Shown: piece after piece, positions 14,769 to 25,369 of the stretch
How positions within the stretch are numbered: position 1 is the stretch's first letter
Layout of the letters: each line of letters opens with the position of its first letter
From: Amycolatopsis sp. 195334CR
GTDB lineage: Bacteria > Actinomycetota > Actinomycetes > Mycobacteriales > Pseudonocardiaceae
DNA: 64,000 nucleotides
Direction of reading: 5' to 3'
Assembly (NCBI RefSeq): GCF_017309385.1
Contig: NZ_JAFJMJ010000002.1
Span: forward strand, 1,860,001 to 1,924,000
The notes under the pieces: generated by a model
Seen by the model: the letters and a program-made list of their open reading frames with translations, nothing else
The model's database searches: none
What the model was told of the DNA's origin: nothing
Translations under genes and position numbers: made by a program

Positions 14769-15927
14769 CCGCCGGCGCGCAGGCACCGGCGACCGCCAGC
14801 ATCACCAGCACCACAACGAGCGCGTTGCGCAGCCCGGCGTACTCGCCGAGCAGGCCCAGCAGCGGCGGCCCGACCAGGAACGCCAGGTACCCGATGGTCG
14901 CCACCGCGCTGACCCGCGCCGCCGCGTTCTCCGGTTCGTCCCCGGCGGCCGACAACGCGACCGGGAAGCCCAGCGAGGTGCCGAGTCCCCACAGCACCAC
15001 GCCCACCGCGGCGAGTTCGATGCCGGGCGCGAGCACCACCAGCGCGACCCCGGCGGTGGCGATCACCGCACTGCCGCGCATCGCGGTGGTGCGGCCGAAC
15101 CGGTCGAGCACCCGGCTCCCGCTGAACCGGCCGACCGACATCGCCAGGCCGAACAGGGCGTAGGCGACCGAGCCGATGGTCGCGGTGGCGCTGAAGCCGT
15201 CCACGGTGATCAGCGGCAGCCAGTCGTTGGCCGAGCCCTCGGCCAGCGCCATGCCCAGGACGATCACGCCGATCAGCACCACGCGGGGTTCCCGCCACAC
15301 CTTCGTTTTCGCCGTCGACGCGCTCTCGTCCTCGGCGGCGGCGTGTGCCGGGATGCCGCGCACCGCCCAGACCGACACCGCCGCCATCAACGCGGCCGAG
15401 GTGCCCACGTGCAGGGCCACCGGCACGGCCAGCGCGTTCAGCGCGATCCCGGCCAGTGCCCCGGCGAAGGTGCCGATGCTGAAGCAGCCGTGCATCGCGG
15501 GCAGGACCGAAGCCGCCAGCGCGCGTTCGATCTCCGCGCCTTCGACGTTCTGCGCGACCTCCGAGGCACCCATGCCCAGGCCGAAGAACGCCAGCCCGCC
15601 GCAGACCAGCCAGCCCGCGCCGATCGCCGCGCCCGCCGCGATCAGCAGCAGCCCGCCGACCATGGCCGCGGCACCGAGCGCGATCACGAACCGCCCGCCC
15701 CTGGCCACCACGAGCTTCCCGGCGACCGCGATGCCGAACAGCGAGCCCACCGACAACCCGGCGATGATCACGCCCATCTGCGCGGTGGAGGCACCGACCG
15801 AGTCGCGGATCGCCGGGGTCCTGGTCACCCAGGACGCGAAGGTGATGCCGGTGAGCAGGAACATCGCGAACAGGGCAGCCCGCCACCGCCGGATCTCCGG
15901 GGTCGCCACCATCGGCCGCGCGGTCAT
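14737..15927 (-). CDS. MFS transporter (YbjJ-like)
   Basis: A 396-residue, 12-span carrier. The first span and loop (FASWVTRTPAIRDSVGASTAQMG) match the YbjJ/sugar-porter-like MFS group found widely in actinomycetes. Start codon and stop of the upstream TetR gene overlap as ATGA (15924-15927), so translation is coupled to the regulator. Export of a compound recognised by the TetR protein is the likely role. The 3' end overlaps the convergent membrane-protein gene. Confidence 0.83.
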   Translation of the reverse strand: MTARPMVATPEIRRWRAALFAMFLLTGITFASWVTRTPAIRDSVGASTAQMGVIIAGLSVGSLFGIAVAGKLVVARGGRFVIALGAAAMVGGLLLIAAGAAIGAGWLVCGGLAFFGLGMGASEVAQNVEGAEIERALAASVLPAMHGCFSIGTFAGALAGIALNALAVPVALHVGTSAALMAAVSVWAVRGIPAHAAAEDESASTAKTKVWREPRVVLIGVIVLGMALAEGSANDWLPLITVDGFSATATIGSVAYALFGLAMSVGRFSGSRVLDRFGRTTAMRGSAVIATAGVALVVLAPGIELAAVGVVLWGLGTSLGFPVALSAAGDEPENAAARVSAVATIGYLAFLVGPPLLGLLGEYAGLRNALVVVLVMLAVAGACAPAVRDRAAASRP

Positions 15928-16481
15928 CGGGCGGTGATCCGGTGCACCGCGCGCCGCACCCGGTCGGCGTCGAAGGGTTCGGTGGACAGGTGGCTGTGCA
16001 GCACCATGCCCTCGATCAACGCGTCGATCTCCGGCGCCGTGTCCTCGGGGAAGTGCCGCGCCAGCGACCGGCGGCTGGCGTTCATCCAGTCCTGGATCAG
16101 TTCGCGGAAGGCGGGCTTGCGGATGGCGAGCACGTACAACTCGACCATCAGCAGCAGATCGCGGTCGAAGCCGAGACCCTCGTCGCAGATGATCCGGACC
16201 ACGCCCTCGCGGCCGTCGCCGCCTTCTCCGATCGCGGCGAGCGCGGCGTCGAACCGGCCGTGCATGCGCTCGGCGAGCCGGGTGAAGGCGAGGCGCAGCA
16301 GTTCGTCGAGGCTCTCGAAGTGGTAGGTGAGCGAGCCGAGCGGCACGTCGGCGGCCTCGGCCACGGTCCGGTGGGAGGTACCGGCGACCCCGCGTTCGGC
16401 GATCACGTCGATGGCCGCTTCGATGATGCGCTCGCGCCGCTCCGGGTCGAACCGCCTGCGGCGCGCGGGTTGTGCGGTCAT
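15924..16481 (-). CDS. TetR family transcriptional regulator
   Basis: A 185-residue regulator: N-terminal helix-turn-helix IIEAAIDVIAERGVAGTSHRTVAEAADVPLGSLTYHFESLDELL, then a helical ligand-binding domain. It is the first gene of a two-gene unit with the MFS transporter. A nearly perfect 24-base palindrome (16519-16542) lies 38 bases upstream of its start, in the divergent space before the LTA-synthase-like gene, and is the likely operator for both directions. Confidence 0.88.
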   Translation of the reverse strand: MTAQPARRRRFDPERRERIIEAAIDVIAERGVAGTSHRTVAEAADVPLGSLTYHFESLDELLRLAFTRLAERMHGRFDAALAAIGEGGDGREGVVRIICDEGLGFDRDLLLMVELYVLAIRKPAFRELIQDWMNASRRSLARHFPEDTAPEIDALIEGMVLHSHLSTEPFDADRVRRAVHRITAR

Positions 16482-16518
16482 GCTGCTCCACTGTCCGGGG
16501 CCGGGTGATCACTGCGGT

Positions 16519-16542
16519 CGATGCGTACGACTGTACACATCG
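16519..16542. promoter_or_regulatory. Probable TetR operator (24-base palindrome)
   Basis: CGATGCGTAC and GTACACATCG arms flank a 4-base GACT centre. The arms are reverse complements except at one position. Length, symmetry and position between the divergent TetR gene (starts 16481) and the sulfatase-fold gene (starts 16634) fit a TetR operator. Confidence 0.65.
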
Positions 16543-16633
16543 ACGCGGGCGAAGGTGAACCACCGGCGGCCCCGGGCCGTGTAACCCGGAGAAGACCCCG
16601 AAGATTCCGCCACAGGAAAGGACTTCCGGTCAC

Positions 16634-18271
16634 GTGAGCGAGGAAACGGTGCACCCCGCGCGCCCGGTGCGGCGGGTGCTGGCCCGCGCCGGGCTGGTGC
16701 TGGGCGCGGTGCTGGTGTTCGCCGCGCTGGTGGTGCCGGACGAACTGGACCGGCTGACGCCCGGCGCGTTCGCCCGGCTCCCGGTCGAGGCGCTGGCCGG
16801 GGTCGCGCTGGTGCTCGTGCTGCCGCCGCGCCCGCGCCGCGTGCTCGCCGCGCTGGCCGGTGCCGTGCTCGGGCTGCTGACCATCGTGAAGCTGATCAAC
16901 ATGGGCTTCCGGGTCGCGCTCGACCGGCCGTTCAACCCGGTGTTCGACTGGGACCTGTTCGGTCCGGCGCAGGACCTGCTGGCCACCTCGATCGGCGAAG
17001 CGGGCGCGATCGCCGCGGTCTGCGGCATCGTGCTGGCGGCACTGGCGCTGGTGGTGTCGCTGACATTGTCGGCCGTGCGCCTGGCCCGGCTGGTGGCCGG
17101 GCACCGCACCACCTCGACCCGCGTGGTCGCGGTGCTCGGCGTGGTCTGGATCGCGTGCGCGGCGCTCGGCGTGCAGTTCGTGCCGAACGTGCCGGTGGCG
17201 GCCAACAGCGCGGTCGCGTTCGCCTACGAGGACCTGCGGAAGGTGCGGGCGGATCTGCTCGACCAGGACGTCTTCGCCGCCGAACTGGCCGCGCCGGACC
17301 CGTTCGCCGCGGTGCCCGGCGACCAGCTGCTGACCGCGTTGCGCGGCAAGGACGTGGTGCTCACCTTCGTCGAGAGCTACGGCCGGTTCGCCGTGCAGGG
17401 TTCCGACGTCGCCGCCCGGATCGGCCCGTTGCTCGACCAGGGCACCGAGCGGCTGCGCGCGGCCGGGTTCGGCGCCCGCAGCGCGTACCTCACCTCGCCG
17501 ACCACTGGCGGCGGCAGCTGGCTCGCGCACTCGACCCTGCAGTCCGGGCTGGAGGTCAAGAACGAGCAGCGCTACGACACCGCGCTCGCGAGCGACCGGC
17601 TCACCCTCGGCGGCGCGTTCGGACGAGCGGGCTGGCGCACGGTCGGTGACGTCCCGGCGCACACGAAGGACTGGCCGGAGGGCGCCTTCTACGGTTACGA
17701 GGGCTACTACGACGCGCGCAACGTCGGGTACCAGGGCCCGTCCGCGTCGTACGTGACCATGCCCGACCAGTTCACCCTGTCCGCCTTCCACCGCAACGAG
17801 CGCGCGGTCCCCGGCGACCGCCCGGTGATGGCGGAGATCGACCTGGTGTCGAGCCACTTCCCGTGGGCACCACCGCCCCCGGTGCTGGACTGGAACGCGG
17901 TCGGCGACGGTTCGGTCTACCACTCGCTGGGCCGGCCGCCGGTGCCGGGCATGTGGTCGGACCCGGCGCTGATCCGCGGTGCCTACGCCGAATCCGTGGA
18001 GTACTCGCTGGCCACGCTGCTGTCCTATGTGGAGACCCACGGCGGCGACGACCTGGTGCTGGTCTTCCTCGGTGACCACCAGCCCTCGACCATGGTCACC
18101 GGCGAAGGGGCCGACTGGGACGTGCCGGTGACCATCGTGGCGCGGGACCAGGCGGTGCTCGACCGGGTCGCGGGCTGGGGCTGGGACGAGGGCCTGCGGC
18201 CGGGACCGCAGGCGCCGGTGAAGCCCATGCAGGAGTTCCGCGACCAGTTCCTGACCGCGTTCTCGAGGTGA
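16634..18271 (+). CDS. Membrane sulfatase/alkaline-phosphatase-fold protein (LTA synthase-like)
   Basis: A 545-residue protein: four to five N-terminal membrane spans (about 15-195), then a large outer catalytic domain. [18 protein letters not shown] carries the metal-site glutamate used by LtaS-type enzymes, [19 protein letters not shown] supplies the usual Thr/Ser nucleophile region, and [12 protein letters not shown] is the metal-binding DH motif near the C terminus. Relatives transfer glycerol-phosphate or phosphoethanolamine or hydrolyse phospho/sulfo-esters at the cell surface. The substrate here is unknown. The GTG at 16634 follows AGGAAAGGAC. Confidence 0.78.
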   Translation: MSEETVHPARPVRRVLARAGLVLGAVLVFAALVVPDELDRLTPGAFARLPVEALAGVALVLVLPPRPRRVLAALAGAVLGLLTIVKLINMGFRVALDRPFNPVFDWDLFGPAQDLLATSIGEAGAIAAVCGIVLAALALVVSLTLSAVRLARLVAGHRTTSTRVVAVLGVVWIACAALGVQFVPNVPVAANSAVAFAYEDLRKVRADLLDQDVFAAELAAPDPFAAVPGDQLLTALRGKDVVLTFVESYGRFAVQGSDVAARIGPLLDQGTERLRAAGFGARSAYLTSPTTGGGSWLAHSTLQSGLEVKNEQRYDTALASDRLTLGGAFGRAGWRTVGDVPAHTKDWPEGAFYGYEGYYDARNVGYQGPSASYVTMPDQFTLSAFHRNERAVPGDRPVMAEIDLVSSHFPWAPPPPVLDWNAVGDGSVYHSLGRPPVPGMWSDPALIRGAYAESVEYSLATLLSYVETHGGDDLVLVFLGDHQPSTMVTGEGADWDVPVTIVARDQAVLDRVAGWGWDEGLRPGPQAPVKPMQEFRDQFLTAFSR

Positions 18272-18353
18272 CCTCCTTGCCGAGCACGGCCGATTCGACA
18301 TACTCTCATCATCGAGATGGTGGGAACATTTGAAATGCGGGGAGTACTTCCGG

Positions 18354-19586
<1,233 letters not shown>

Positions 19587-19589
19587 GCG

Positions 19590-20048
19590 TCAGGACCGCA
19601 CGCGGTCGCGTTCCCAGCGCAGGAACAACCCCGACGCCGAGGAAACGCTGGAGAACAGCCAGACCAGCACCCCGGCGTCGTCGGTGACACCGAGCAGCGG
19701 CAGCAGTTCGGGCAGCAGGTCGATCGGCGAGACCAGGTACACCAGTGCCAGCGCCCACAACGCGATCCGGCTCTTCGGGAGCCCGGTGTAGCCCTCGCGG
19801 CGGGCACGCAGCAGGCGGGGCAGCGCGCGGACGCGGTCCACGGGATTCCCGACCGGCACCGGCTCACCGGCGGCGATCCGGCGCTTCCGGCGAGCCGCCC
19901 GCCAGGCGATCCCGCCCGCGAACACCAGCACGCCGAGCACGATCAGCCCGACGCCCAGCCCGGTCGCCGGGATGCCGAGCACGTCGGCGTCCCGGAACAA
20001 CAGGGTCGAGATCCCCAGTACCGCCAGCATCACACCGAGTACGAACAC
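19590..20048 (-). CDS. YkvA/DUF1232 domain membrane protein
   Basis: A 152-residue protein: two N-terminal membrane spans (about 2-50), a basic stretch RAARRKRRIAAG, and a C-terminal DUF1232 domain with its hallmark YLVSPIDLLPELLP. DUF1232 is widespread and of unknown function, although some members affect membrane stress. The GTG start at 20048 lies 10 bases after the preceding membrane-protein stop, so the two small genes are probably co-transcribed. Confidence 0.8.
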   Translation of the reverse strand: MFVLGVMLAVLGISTLLFRDADVLGIPATGLGVGLIVLGVLVFAGGIAWRAARRKRRIAAGEPVPVGNPVDRVRALPRLLRARREGYTGLPKSRIALWALALVYLVSPIDLLPELLPLLGVTDDAGVLVWLFSSVSSASGLFLRWERDRVRS

Positions 20049-20058
20049 CAGCCCGAGT

Positions 20059-20628
20059 TTAGGTGCGCCGGGCGAAGGTGGCCGCGTTGATGTAGGCCGA
20101 GGCGGACGGGTGGTGGGCCACCACCACGAACGCGGCCATGCCGACGATGACCACCGTCGCCTGCGCGTAGCCCAGCGGCAGGAGGCTGGCCGGGATGTGC
20201 ATGGTGTAGATCCCGGCGAAGTACTTGTCCAAGGAGGACAGCGCGGAGGAGCCGCCGACCGCGGCGAGCGCCCCGGTCACCAGCCACAGCACGGCGAACA
20301 CGGTGAGCGTGGTCCGCGCGCCGGAGCTGCCCTTGCGCAGGAACACGCCGAGCACCACCCACAGCACCGTCAGCAGCGCGAAAGTCACCAGGACACCGGC
20401 GAAAAAGGCGAGCAGGTACGGGGAAACCGCCGCGGCCCAATCCCGCTTGGCCTGGGTCACCGGGGTGCCGTCGACGGTCATGGCGGTACCGTCGGCCACC
20501 TCGCCGAGCCAGCTCATCGTGCGGTGGCAGGCGGCCGCGGTCAGCCCGAGCGCCGCGAGCGGCACCAGCACGGCCATCAGGAAGGCGGCGGTCAGCGAAG
20601 CGGGCCGCGCGGCCGGGAGCGAGGTCAC
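20059..20628 (-). CDS. Uncharacterised four-span membrane protein
   Basis: A 189-residue protein with four hydrophobic segments and a soluble loop between the first two that includes WLGEVADGTAMTVDGTPVTQAKRDW. I recognise no family or catalytic motif. The GTG at 20628 is the first possible start. It lies upstream of the DUF1232 gene in the same direction. Confidence 0.6.
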   Translation of the reverse strand: MTSLPAARPASLTAAFLMAVLVPLAALGLTAAACHRTMSWLGEVADGTAMTVDGTPVTQAKRDWAAAVSPYLLAFFAGVLVTFALLTVLWVVLGVFLRKGSSGARTTLTVFAVLWLVTGALAAVGGSSALSSLDKYFAGIYTMHIPASLLPLGYAQATVVIVGMAAFVVVAHHPSASAYINAATFARRT

Positions 20629-20680
20629 GCCGGGACCTTAGGAACCCGGCCTGCTCGCCACCCGCCGGACCTGGGCAGCG

Positions 20681-21100
20681 TTACCGGATCGAGATCAGCG
20701 GGCCGCGGTGCCGCCCGGCGAGCACGTCGCCGTGGCACTGGCTCGGCGCGCACCAGCAGCCGAGCGCGCGTCCGCGCAGCTCACCGAGCCCGAGCCGGCG
20801 GAGCAGGCCCGGCTGCTGGTCCAGCCACTCCTCGTACAACCGGACCGCCAGCGCCCGGTCGGTCCTGGCCTCGGTGACGAACGGGCTGGCGAAGTCCGAC
20901 TCGGGCCAGGCGTGCCGGGTGCCGGCGTGCCCGATGTAGACCAGCAGGCCCGCCTCGGTCAGCCACGGCACCAGCCGCCGGTGCGGCCCGTTCTTGCGGA
21001 CGTTGACCACGGTCGCCTGCCCGCCGAGCACCAGGGCGGCGCGTTCCTGCTCGTCCTCGGTCCACCGGGACGCCTGCTCCGGCAGTCCGCTGCACGTCAT
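20681..21100 (-). CDS. DUF4326 domain protein
   Basis: A 139-residue protein with the DUF4326 pattern: VVNVRKNGPHRRL, VYIGHAGTRHAWPESDFASPF, then the conserved cysteine/histidine motif GCWCAPSQCHGDVLA. The Cys-Cys-His group looks like a metal or catalytic centre; the family is often met on phages and plasmids. Function unknown. The first codon is an ATG at 21100. Confidence 0.78.
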   Translation of the reverse strand: MTCSGLPEQASRWTEDEQERAALVLGGQATVVNVRKNGPHRRLVPWLTEAGLLVYIGHAGTRHAWPESDFASPFVTEARTDRALAVRLYEEWLDQQPGLLRRLGLGELRGRALGCWCAPSQCHGDVLAGRHRGPLISIR

Positions 21101-21139
21101 GGCCCCACCCTAGGTGCGGGGCCGCGCGTGGCAACTTGA

Positions 21140-22309
21140 TCAAGCCAAATCGGTGCAGAATTTCCGCAGGTCATCGACGAGCAGGCCGGGGACCTCCATG
21201 GCCGGGAAGTGGCCGCCCCGGTCGAATTCCGACCAGTGGGAGACCCGGCCCGCCGGATCGGTCAGCGCGCGGATCGTGTGGTCGCCGGCGAACACGGCGT
21301 ACCCGACCGGCGGTCCCGGCGGCAGGTCCGCCGGCGGTTCGTGCGCGGCCATCTGCCGGTAGACCTGCATGCCCTCGTAGACCGCGTGCGCCGACGACAG
21401 CCCGGCCCCGGTGAACCAGAACACGCTGATCGCGGTGAGCAGCTGGTCGCGGTCGACCGCCTGCTCCGGCAGGTCGTGGGCGGGATCGGTCCACTCGCGG
21501 AACTTCTCGGCGATCCAGGCGAGCTGCGCCACCGGCGAGTCGTGCAGCCCGTACCCGACGGTCTGCGGCCGGGTCGCCTGGATGTGCAGGTAGCCGAGCC
21601 CGTCGAGCTGGGACTGGTTGAACCGCTCGGCCCGCGTCCGGTCGGCCGGGGCCAGCCCGTCGGTCGAGATCGGCGGGCCGAACGGCATGGCCGCCGCCGT
21701 CCCGGTCACGTGCACGCCCCGCACGTGTTCGGCGTCGATCATGGCGAGCACCTGCGCCACCCCCGCGCCGGCGTCGGTGCCCTGCACGACGTACTCCGAG
21801 TAGTCCAGCCGCCGCATCACCTCCGCCCACGCCTGCGCCACGCGGAACAGATTGCCCCAGCCCGCACCGGCCATCGGCGTGGAGAAGCCGTACCCGGGCA
21901 GCGTCGGGATCACCAGGTCGAACGCCTGCGCCGGGTCACCGCCGTGTGCCCGCGGATCGGTCAGCGGGCCGATCACCCGCAGGAACTCGATCGGCGAACT
22001 GGGCCAGCCGTGGATCATCAGCAGCGGCCGCGCGCCCGGCTCCGGCGAGCGGACGTGCAGGAAGTGGATCCGCTGGCCGTCGATCTCGGTGGTGAACTGC
22101 GGGATCTCGTTGAGCCGCGCCTCCTGCTCGCGCCAGTCGAACTCCTCGGCCCAGTAGGTGGCCAGTTCACGCAGGTAGTCGACCGGCACGCCGCGCTCCC
22201 ACCCGGTGCCGTCCACGGCCCGGGGCCAGCGGGTGCGGGCGAGGCGGTCGCGGAGGTCGTCGAGCTCGGCCTGCGGGATGTCGATGCGGAAGGGCTGGAT
22301 TTCGGTCAT
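21140..22309 (-). CDS. Epoxide hydrolase (alpha/beta hydrolase with EHN N-terminal domain)
   Basis: A 389-residue enzyme. Residues 4-110 form the epoxide-hydrolase N-terminal lid domain ([17 protein letters not shown] ... TRWP). The alpha/beta core has HGWPSS (oxyanion region, H100), a nucleophile in [10 protein letters not shown] (D179) and the catalytic histidine in [10 protein letters not shown]. The usual GGDWG nucleophile elbow is changed to GTDAG but keeps the aspartate. The family opens epoxides to diols. The next gene upstream on this strand is a beta-lactamase-fold hydrolase 16 bases away. Confidence 0.87.
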   Translation of the reverse strand: MTEIQPFRIDIPQAELDDLRDRLARTRWPRAVDGTGWERGVPVDYLRELATYWAEEFDWREQEARLNEIPQFTTEIDGQRIHFLHVRSPEPGARPLLMIHGWPSSPIEFLRVIGPLTDPRAHGGDPAQAFDLVIPTLPGYGFSTPMAGAGWGNLFRVAQAWAEVMRRLDYSEYVVQGTDAGAGVAQVLAMIDAEHVRGVHVTGTAAAMPFGPPISTDGLAPADRTRAERFNQSQLDGLGYLHIQATRPQTVGYGLHDSPVAQLAWIAEKFREWTDPAHDLPEQAVDRDQLLTAISVFWFTGAGLSSAHAVYEGMQVYRQMAAHEPPADLPPGPPVGYAVFAGDHTIRALTDPAGRVSHWSEFDRGGHFPAMEVPGLLVDDLRKFCTDLA

Positions 22310-22325
22310 GGGAGGAGATTAGGAA

Positions 22326-23471
22326 CTATTGCGGAAGGGTTCGTTCCGCGTTTGCCAGCGACCAGAAATCCCGCATGGATTCCGGTGTCACCGGGCCGTC
22401 GGAGGCCACCTGGGTGAGCAGGATGGCGATCGTGCCGGTCGACGGGATCAGGTGCGCCGTGGTGCCGGTGCCGCCGACCCAGCCGTAGCGGCCCGGCACG
22501 GTCCACGGGTCCACCGGCTCGACGTCCACCGCCCCGCCGTAACCCCAGCTCTGCCCTTCGAGGAACAGCTCGCTGCCCTCGCGCTGCGCGGGGGTGAGCC
22601 GGTCGGTGATCATCTGCCGCACCGACTCCGCCGAGAGCACGTGCTCCCCGCCCGCGAGCAGCATGCGGGCGAACCGGTGCCAGTCGCGGGCGGTGGAGAC
22701 CAGCCCGCCCGCACCGGACGGGAAGGCGGGGAGGTGGCTCCACTGCCCGTCGGGACCGTCGGCGCGCTCGAAGCCGCCGGGCGAGTGCCGGTAGTAGGTG
22801 GTGAGGCGGTGGAGTTTCCCGGGTGGCACGGCGAAACCGGTGTCGGTCATGCCCAGCGGCTCGAACAGGCGCTCGGCCAGGAACTCCGGCAGCGGCCGCC
22901 CGCTCGCCCTGGCGATCAGCACGCCCTGGAGATCGGAGGTGGTGTTGTAGAGCCAGCCCTCGCCCGGCTGGTGGACGAGCGGGATGCGGGCCAGCGCGGC
23001 CAGCCACTCGTCCGGCGGCGGCACGTGCTGCGGTTCGCGCCCGTCCTTCTGCACGGTGAACAGTGCCTGCACGGCGGGCCGGGAGAAGTCGGAGGAGAAG
23101 CCGTACCCGGCGGTGGAGGTGAGCAGGTGCGCCACGGTGATCGGCCGGACCGCGGGCACCAGGTCGTCGACCGGCCCGTCCGGCGTGCGCACCACCTTCG
23201 GCGAAGCCAGTTCCGGCAACCACTTCGCGACGGGGTCGTCGAGCGCGAGCACGCCGTCCTCGATGAGCACCAGCACCGCGGCGGCGACGATCGGCTTGGT
23301 GATCGACGCGAGCCGGAAGATCGAGTCGGCCGCCATCGGCGTCCCGGATTCGACGTCGGCGAACCCGGCGGTCCGCACCTCGACCCGGTCCCCGTGCGCC
23401 ACCAGCGCCACCGCGCCGGGCACGGTCCCGGCCGCCACGTGGGTGTCCAGCAGTTCCTGCAACTCGTCCAT
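22326..23471 (-). CDS. Serine hydrolase, beta-lactamase (class C-like) family
   Basis: A 381-residue protein with the serine SxxK motif SITK (S56, K59), a tyrosine motif in EGWLYNTTSD and a GGTGTTA strand replacing the KTG box. No signal peptide is visible, so it is probably a cytoplasmic esterase or amide hydrolase rather than a secreted beta-lactamase. It reads into the epoxide-hydrolase gene, with which it may be co-transcribed. Confidence 0.83.
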   Translation of the reverse strand: MDELQELLDTHVAAGTVPGAVALVAHGDRVEVRTAGFADVESGTPMAADSIFRLASITKPIVAAAVLVLIEDGVLALDDPVAKWLPELASPKVVRTPDGPVDDLVPAVRPITVAHLLTSTAGYGFSSDFSRPAVQALFTVQKDGREPQHVPPPDEWLAALARIPLVHQPGEGWLYNTTSDLQGVLIARASGRPLPEFLAERLFEPLGMTDTGFAVPPGKLHRLTTYYRHSPGGFERADGPDGQWSHLPAFPSGAGGLVSTARDWHRFARMLLAGGEHVLSAESVRQMITDRLTPAQREGSELFLEGQSWGYGGAVDVEPVDPWTVPGRYGWVGGTGTTAHLIPSTGTIAILLTQVASDGPVTPESMRDFWSLANAERTLPQ

Positions 23472-23508
23472 GCCCGGGTAGACCGGCCGCGAGCCCGGAA
23501 CTCATCGC

Positions 23509-23841
23509 TCAGTCCGAGTTCGACTTGAGCAACCGGGCCGGGACGTCGACGAAACCGGTCGGCAGCGACCGCGGTCCCCAGTGGCCAGGGTACGCGGGGT
23601 GCCCCGGATAGCCGGGAAAACCGGGGAAACCCGGATAACCGCGGTAGGGCTGGTGGTGCCGGTGCAGCAGCCGGTCGCCGATGACGGTGCCGAGGTAGTC
23701 GCCGGTGGTGGTCACCGCGTCGTTGTCACGCCACGGGAACCAGCCGATCCACTCGGCGTGCGCGTTGAACAGGTACCGGTCGGCTTCCTTGCGGCGGAAG
23801 GCGATCCACAGTCCGGACGAGTCGTAGTAGTGGATCGCCAT
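23509..23841 (-). CDS. Small beta-rich protein with Tyr-Pro-Gly repeat tail (4-fold beta-flower-like)
   Basis: A 110-residue protein. The N-terminal part repeats short beta-strand units: GLWIAFRRKEADRYLFNAHAEWIGWFPWRDND, followed by GDYLGTVIGDRLL. Then comes a low-complexity stretch YRGYPGFPGFPGYPGHPAYPG. I believe this matches the 4-fold beta-flower domain group found in bacteria, but the role is unknown. There is no signal peptide. It follows the MFS gene by 19 bases on the same strand and may be co-transcribed. Confidence 0.6.
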   Translation of the reverse strand: MAIHYYDSSGLWIAFRRKEADRYLFNAHAEWIGWFPWRDNDAVTTTGDYLGTVIGDRLLHRHHQPYRGYPGFPGFPGYPGHPAYPGHWGPRSLPTGFVDVPARLLKSNSD

Positions 23842-23860
23842 ACCGTGCCTCCCAGGTTCG

Positions 23861-25162
23861 TCAGCGACGCGCCACGGGCTCCCGGGCCGGTTCCGGGCGA
23901 AGCACGCGTCGCAGGACGAAGGTGCCCATTATGCCCAGTACCGAGACGGCGATGAGGAAGATGAGCCCGGTCAGCGCCGAACCGGTGGCGTCGACGACCG
24001 CGGCGATGCCCATCGGCCCGAAACCGCCGCCGAGGTTGCCGATCCCGTTGATCGCGCCGATCCCGGCGGCCGCGGCCGCGCCGGAGAGGAACTTCGGCAC
24101 GATGCCCCACATCACCGGCTGGGCGGCGTACCCGCCGACCGAGGCCACGCAGATGCCGATCATCTGCAACCACGGGCTGCCGGAGACCGCCGCGAGCGTG
24201 AAGCCGCCCGCGCTCAGCCCGAGCATCAGCGCGAGCCAGCCGAACGGCGTGCCGCGCGTCTTCGCCAGTTTCGGCACCACCACCAGTCCGGCCATCACGC
24301 AGAGGTAGGGGACCGCGGACAGCAGGCCGACCGAAAAACCCGACAGATCCCCGAAACCGTCGACGATCGTGGGCAGCCAGAACGCCAGACCGTAGGTGGC
24401 CAACGGGAAGCAGAGGAAGAACACGGCCAGCGAGACCACCCGGCGGTCCTTGAGCACCGCCCACGGGTTGTGCGGCTGCGATCCGGCGACGGCGGCTTCC
24501 TCGTCGAGCCGCGTGCGCACCCAGCCGCGTTCGGCGGGGGTGAGCCAGGCGGCGGTGTCCGGTTCGCGCGGCAGCAGCCAGAGCACCAGCGGCGCGGCGA
24601 GCACCGCGGGCACGCCGGTGGCCAGGAAGATCCACTGCCAGCCGTCGAGGCCCCACACGCCGTGCAGATCGTTGAGCCCGCCCATCAGCGGGTTGCCGAT
24701 GATGAACGAGACCGGGCCGGCCAGCATGAACAGCCCGATCGCGGTGCCGCGGTGCGCCGAGGGGAACCAGCGGGTCAGGTAGTAGAGCACGCCGGGGAAG
24801 AAGCCGGCCTCGGCCGCGCCGAGCAGGAACCGCGCGAGGTAGAACTGCCAGGTCTCGGTGACCAGCGCGGTGGCCAGGGTGACCAGGCCCCAGGTGAGCA
24901 TGATCCGGGCGATCCAGCGGTGCGCGCCGAACCGGTGCAGCGCGAGGTTGCTCGGCACCTCCAGCAGCGCGTACGCGACGAAGAAGAACACCTGCCCGAG
25001 CGTGAACACCGTCGCCGAGAGGCCGAGTTCGGCCTGCAGGGTCAGCTTCGCGAAGCCGACGTTGGACCGGTCGATGTAGGCGATCACGTACAGCACGGCG
25101 AGCAGGGGCAGCAACCGCAGGGTGATCTTGCGGATCGCCCCGCGGGAGATGTCGGCTTCCAA
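23861..25162 (-). CDS. MFS transporter, anion:cation symporter (ACS) type
   Basis: A 433-residue, 12-span carrier with the ACS signature of tartrate/phthalate/glucarate-type carriers: YVIAYIDRSNVGFAKLTL in TM1, LLEVPSNLALHRFGAHRW and GAAEAGFFPGVLYYLTRWFP. The family imports organic acids such as sugar acids. It is divergent from the GH51 gene, and an exact TGTTCGA-N4-TCGAACA palindrome lies 21 bases upstream of its TTG start (25162), so it belongs to the pentose locus. A TTG at 25201 is an alternative but would overlap the palindrome. Confidence 0.82.
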   Translation of the reverse strand: MEADISRGAIRKITLRLLPLLAVLYVIAYIDRSNVGFAKLTLQAELGLSATVFTLGQVFFFVAYALLEVPSNLALHRFGAHRWIARIMLTWGLVTLATALVTETWQFYLARFLLGAAEAGFFPGVLYYLTRWFPSAHRGTAIGLFMLAGPVSFIIGNPLMGGLNDLHGVWGLDGWQWIFLATGVPAVLAAPLVLWLLPREPDTAAWLTPAERGWVRTRLDEEAAVAGSQPHNPWAVLKDRRVVSLAVFFLCFPLATYGLAFWLPTIVDGFGDLSGFSVGLLSAVPYLCVMAGLVVVPKLAKTRGTPFGWLALMLGLSAGGFTLAAVSGSPWLQMIGICVASVGGYAAQPVMWGIVPKFLSGAAAAAGIGAINGIGNLGGGFGPMGIAAVVDATGSALTGLIFLIAVSVLGIMGTFVLRRVLRPEPAREPVARR

Positions 25163-25182
25163 GGTGCGACCCCATCTCTGGA

Positions 25183-25200
25183 TGTTCGAAATCTCGAACA
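25183..25200. promoter_or_regulatory. IclR-type 7-4-7 operator upstream of the MFS gene
   Basis: TGTTCGAAATCTCGAACA is an exact inverted repeat of 7-base arms (TGTTCGA / TCGAACA) around a 4-base centre. The same arms, exact or degenerate, recur before the IclR gene at 35933, before the aldehyde dehydrogenase at 39544, and as half-sites near 38830 and 44008. This suggests one IclR-type regulator controls these genes. Confidence 0.65.
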
Positions 25201-25201
25201 A

Positions 25202-25369
25202 CGTCCGGCAGGTGAGCGAACGGTAGGGCCAAGATCAGCCGGGTGTCAACGCCGCACTTGTGCGGCCCGCTGGACCCCGGTTGACACCGCGTGACGGCGG
25301 CCAGCTGAATGTTAGCGCTCACATACCTCGCGAGAGAGGACAGCGGTGTCCAGACGATCACTGAGGTTC
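25202..25369. other. Promoter region of the GH51 gene
   Basis: This stretch separates the divergent MFS and GH51 genes. It holds a TTGACA -35 candidate (25281-25286) on the plus strand and the LacI-type operator (25310-25323) where the -10 region or start of transcription would fall. I see no further gene. The long palindrome begins at about 25370. Confidence 0.5.
25310..25323. promoter_or_regulatory. LacI-type operator, GH51 promoter
   Basis: TGTTAGCGCTCACA fits the LacI-family pattern with a central CG. Identical sequence occurs at 36758-36771, and close variants at 29083-29096 and 30222-30235. Its place just downstream of a TTGACA box fits repression by the LacI protein encoded at 29159. 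Confidence 0.75.

Noticed and set aside
18290..18330. A heat-shock or ClgR-type site before clpX
   Set aside because: I see only a short TCTC/GAGA pairing and no GTTCGC-type ClgR pattern or clear HAIR/CIRCE element.
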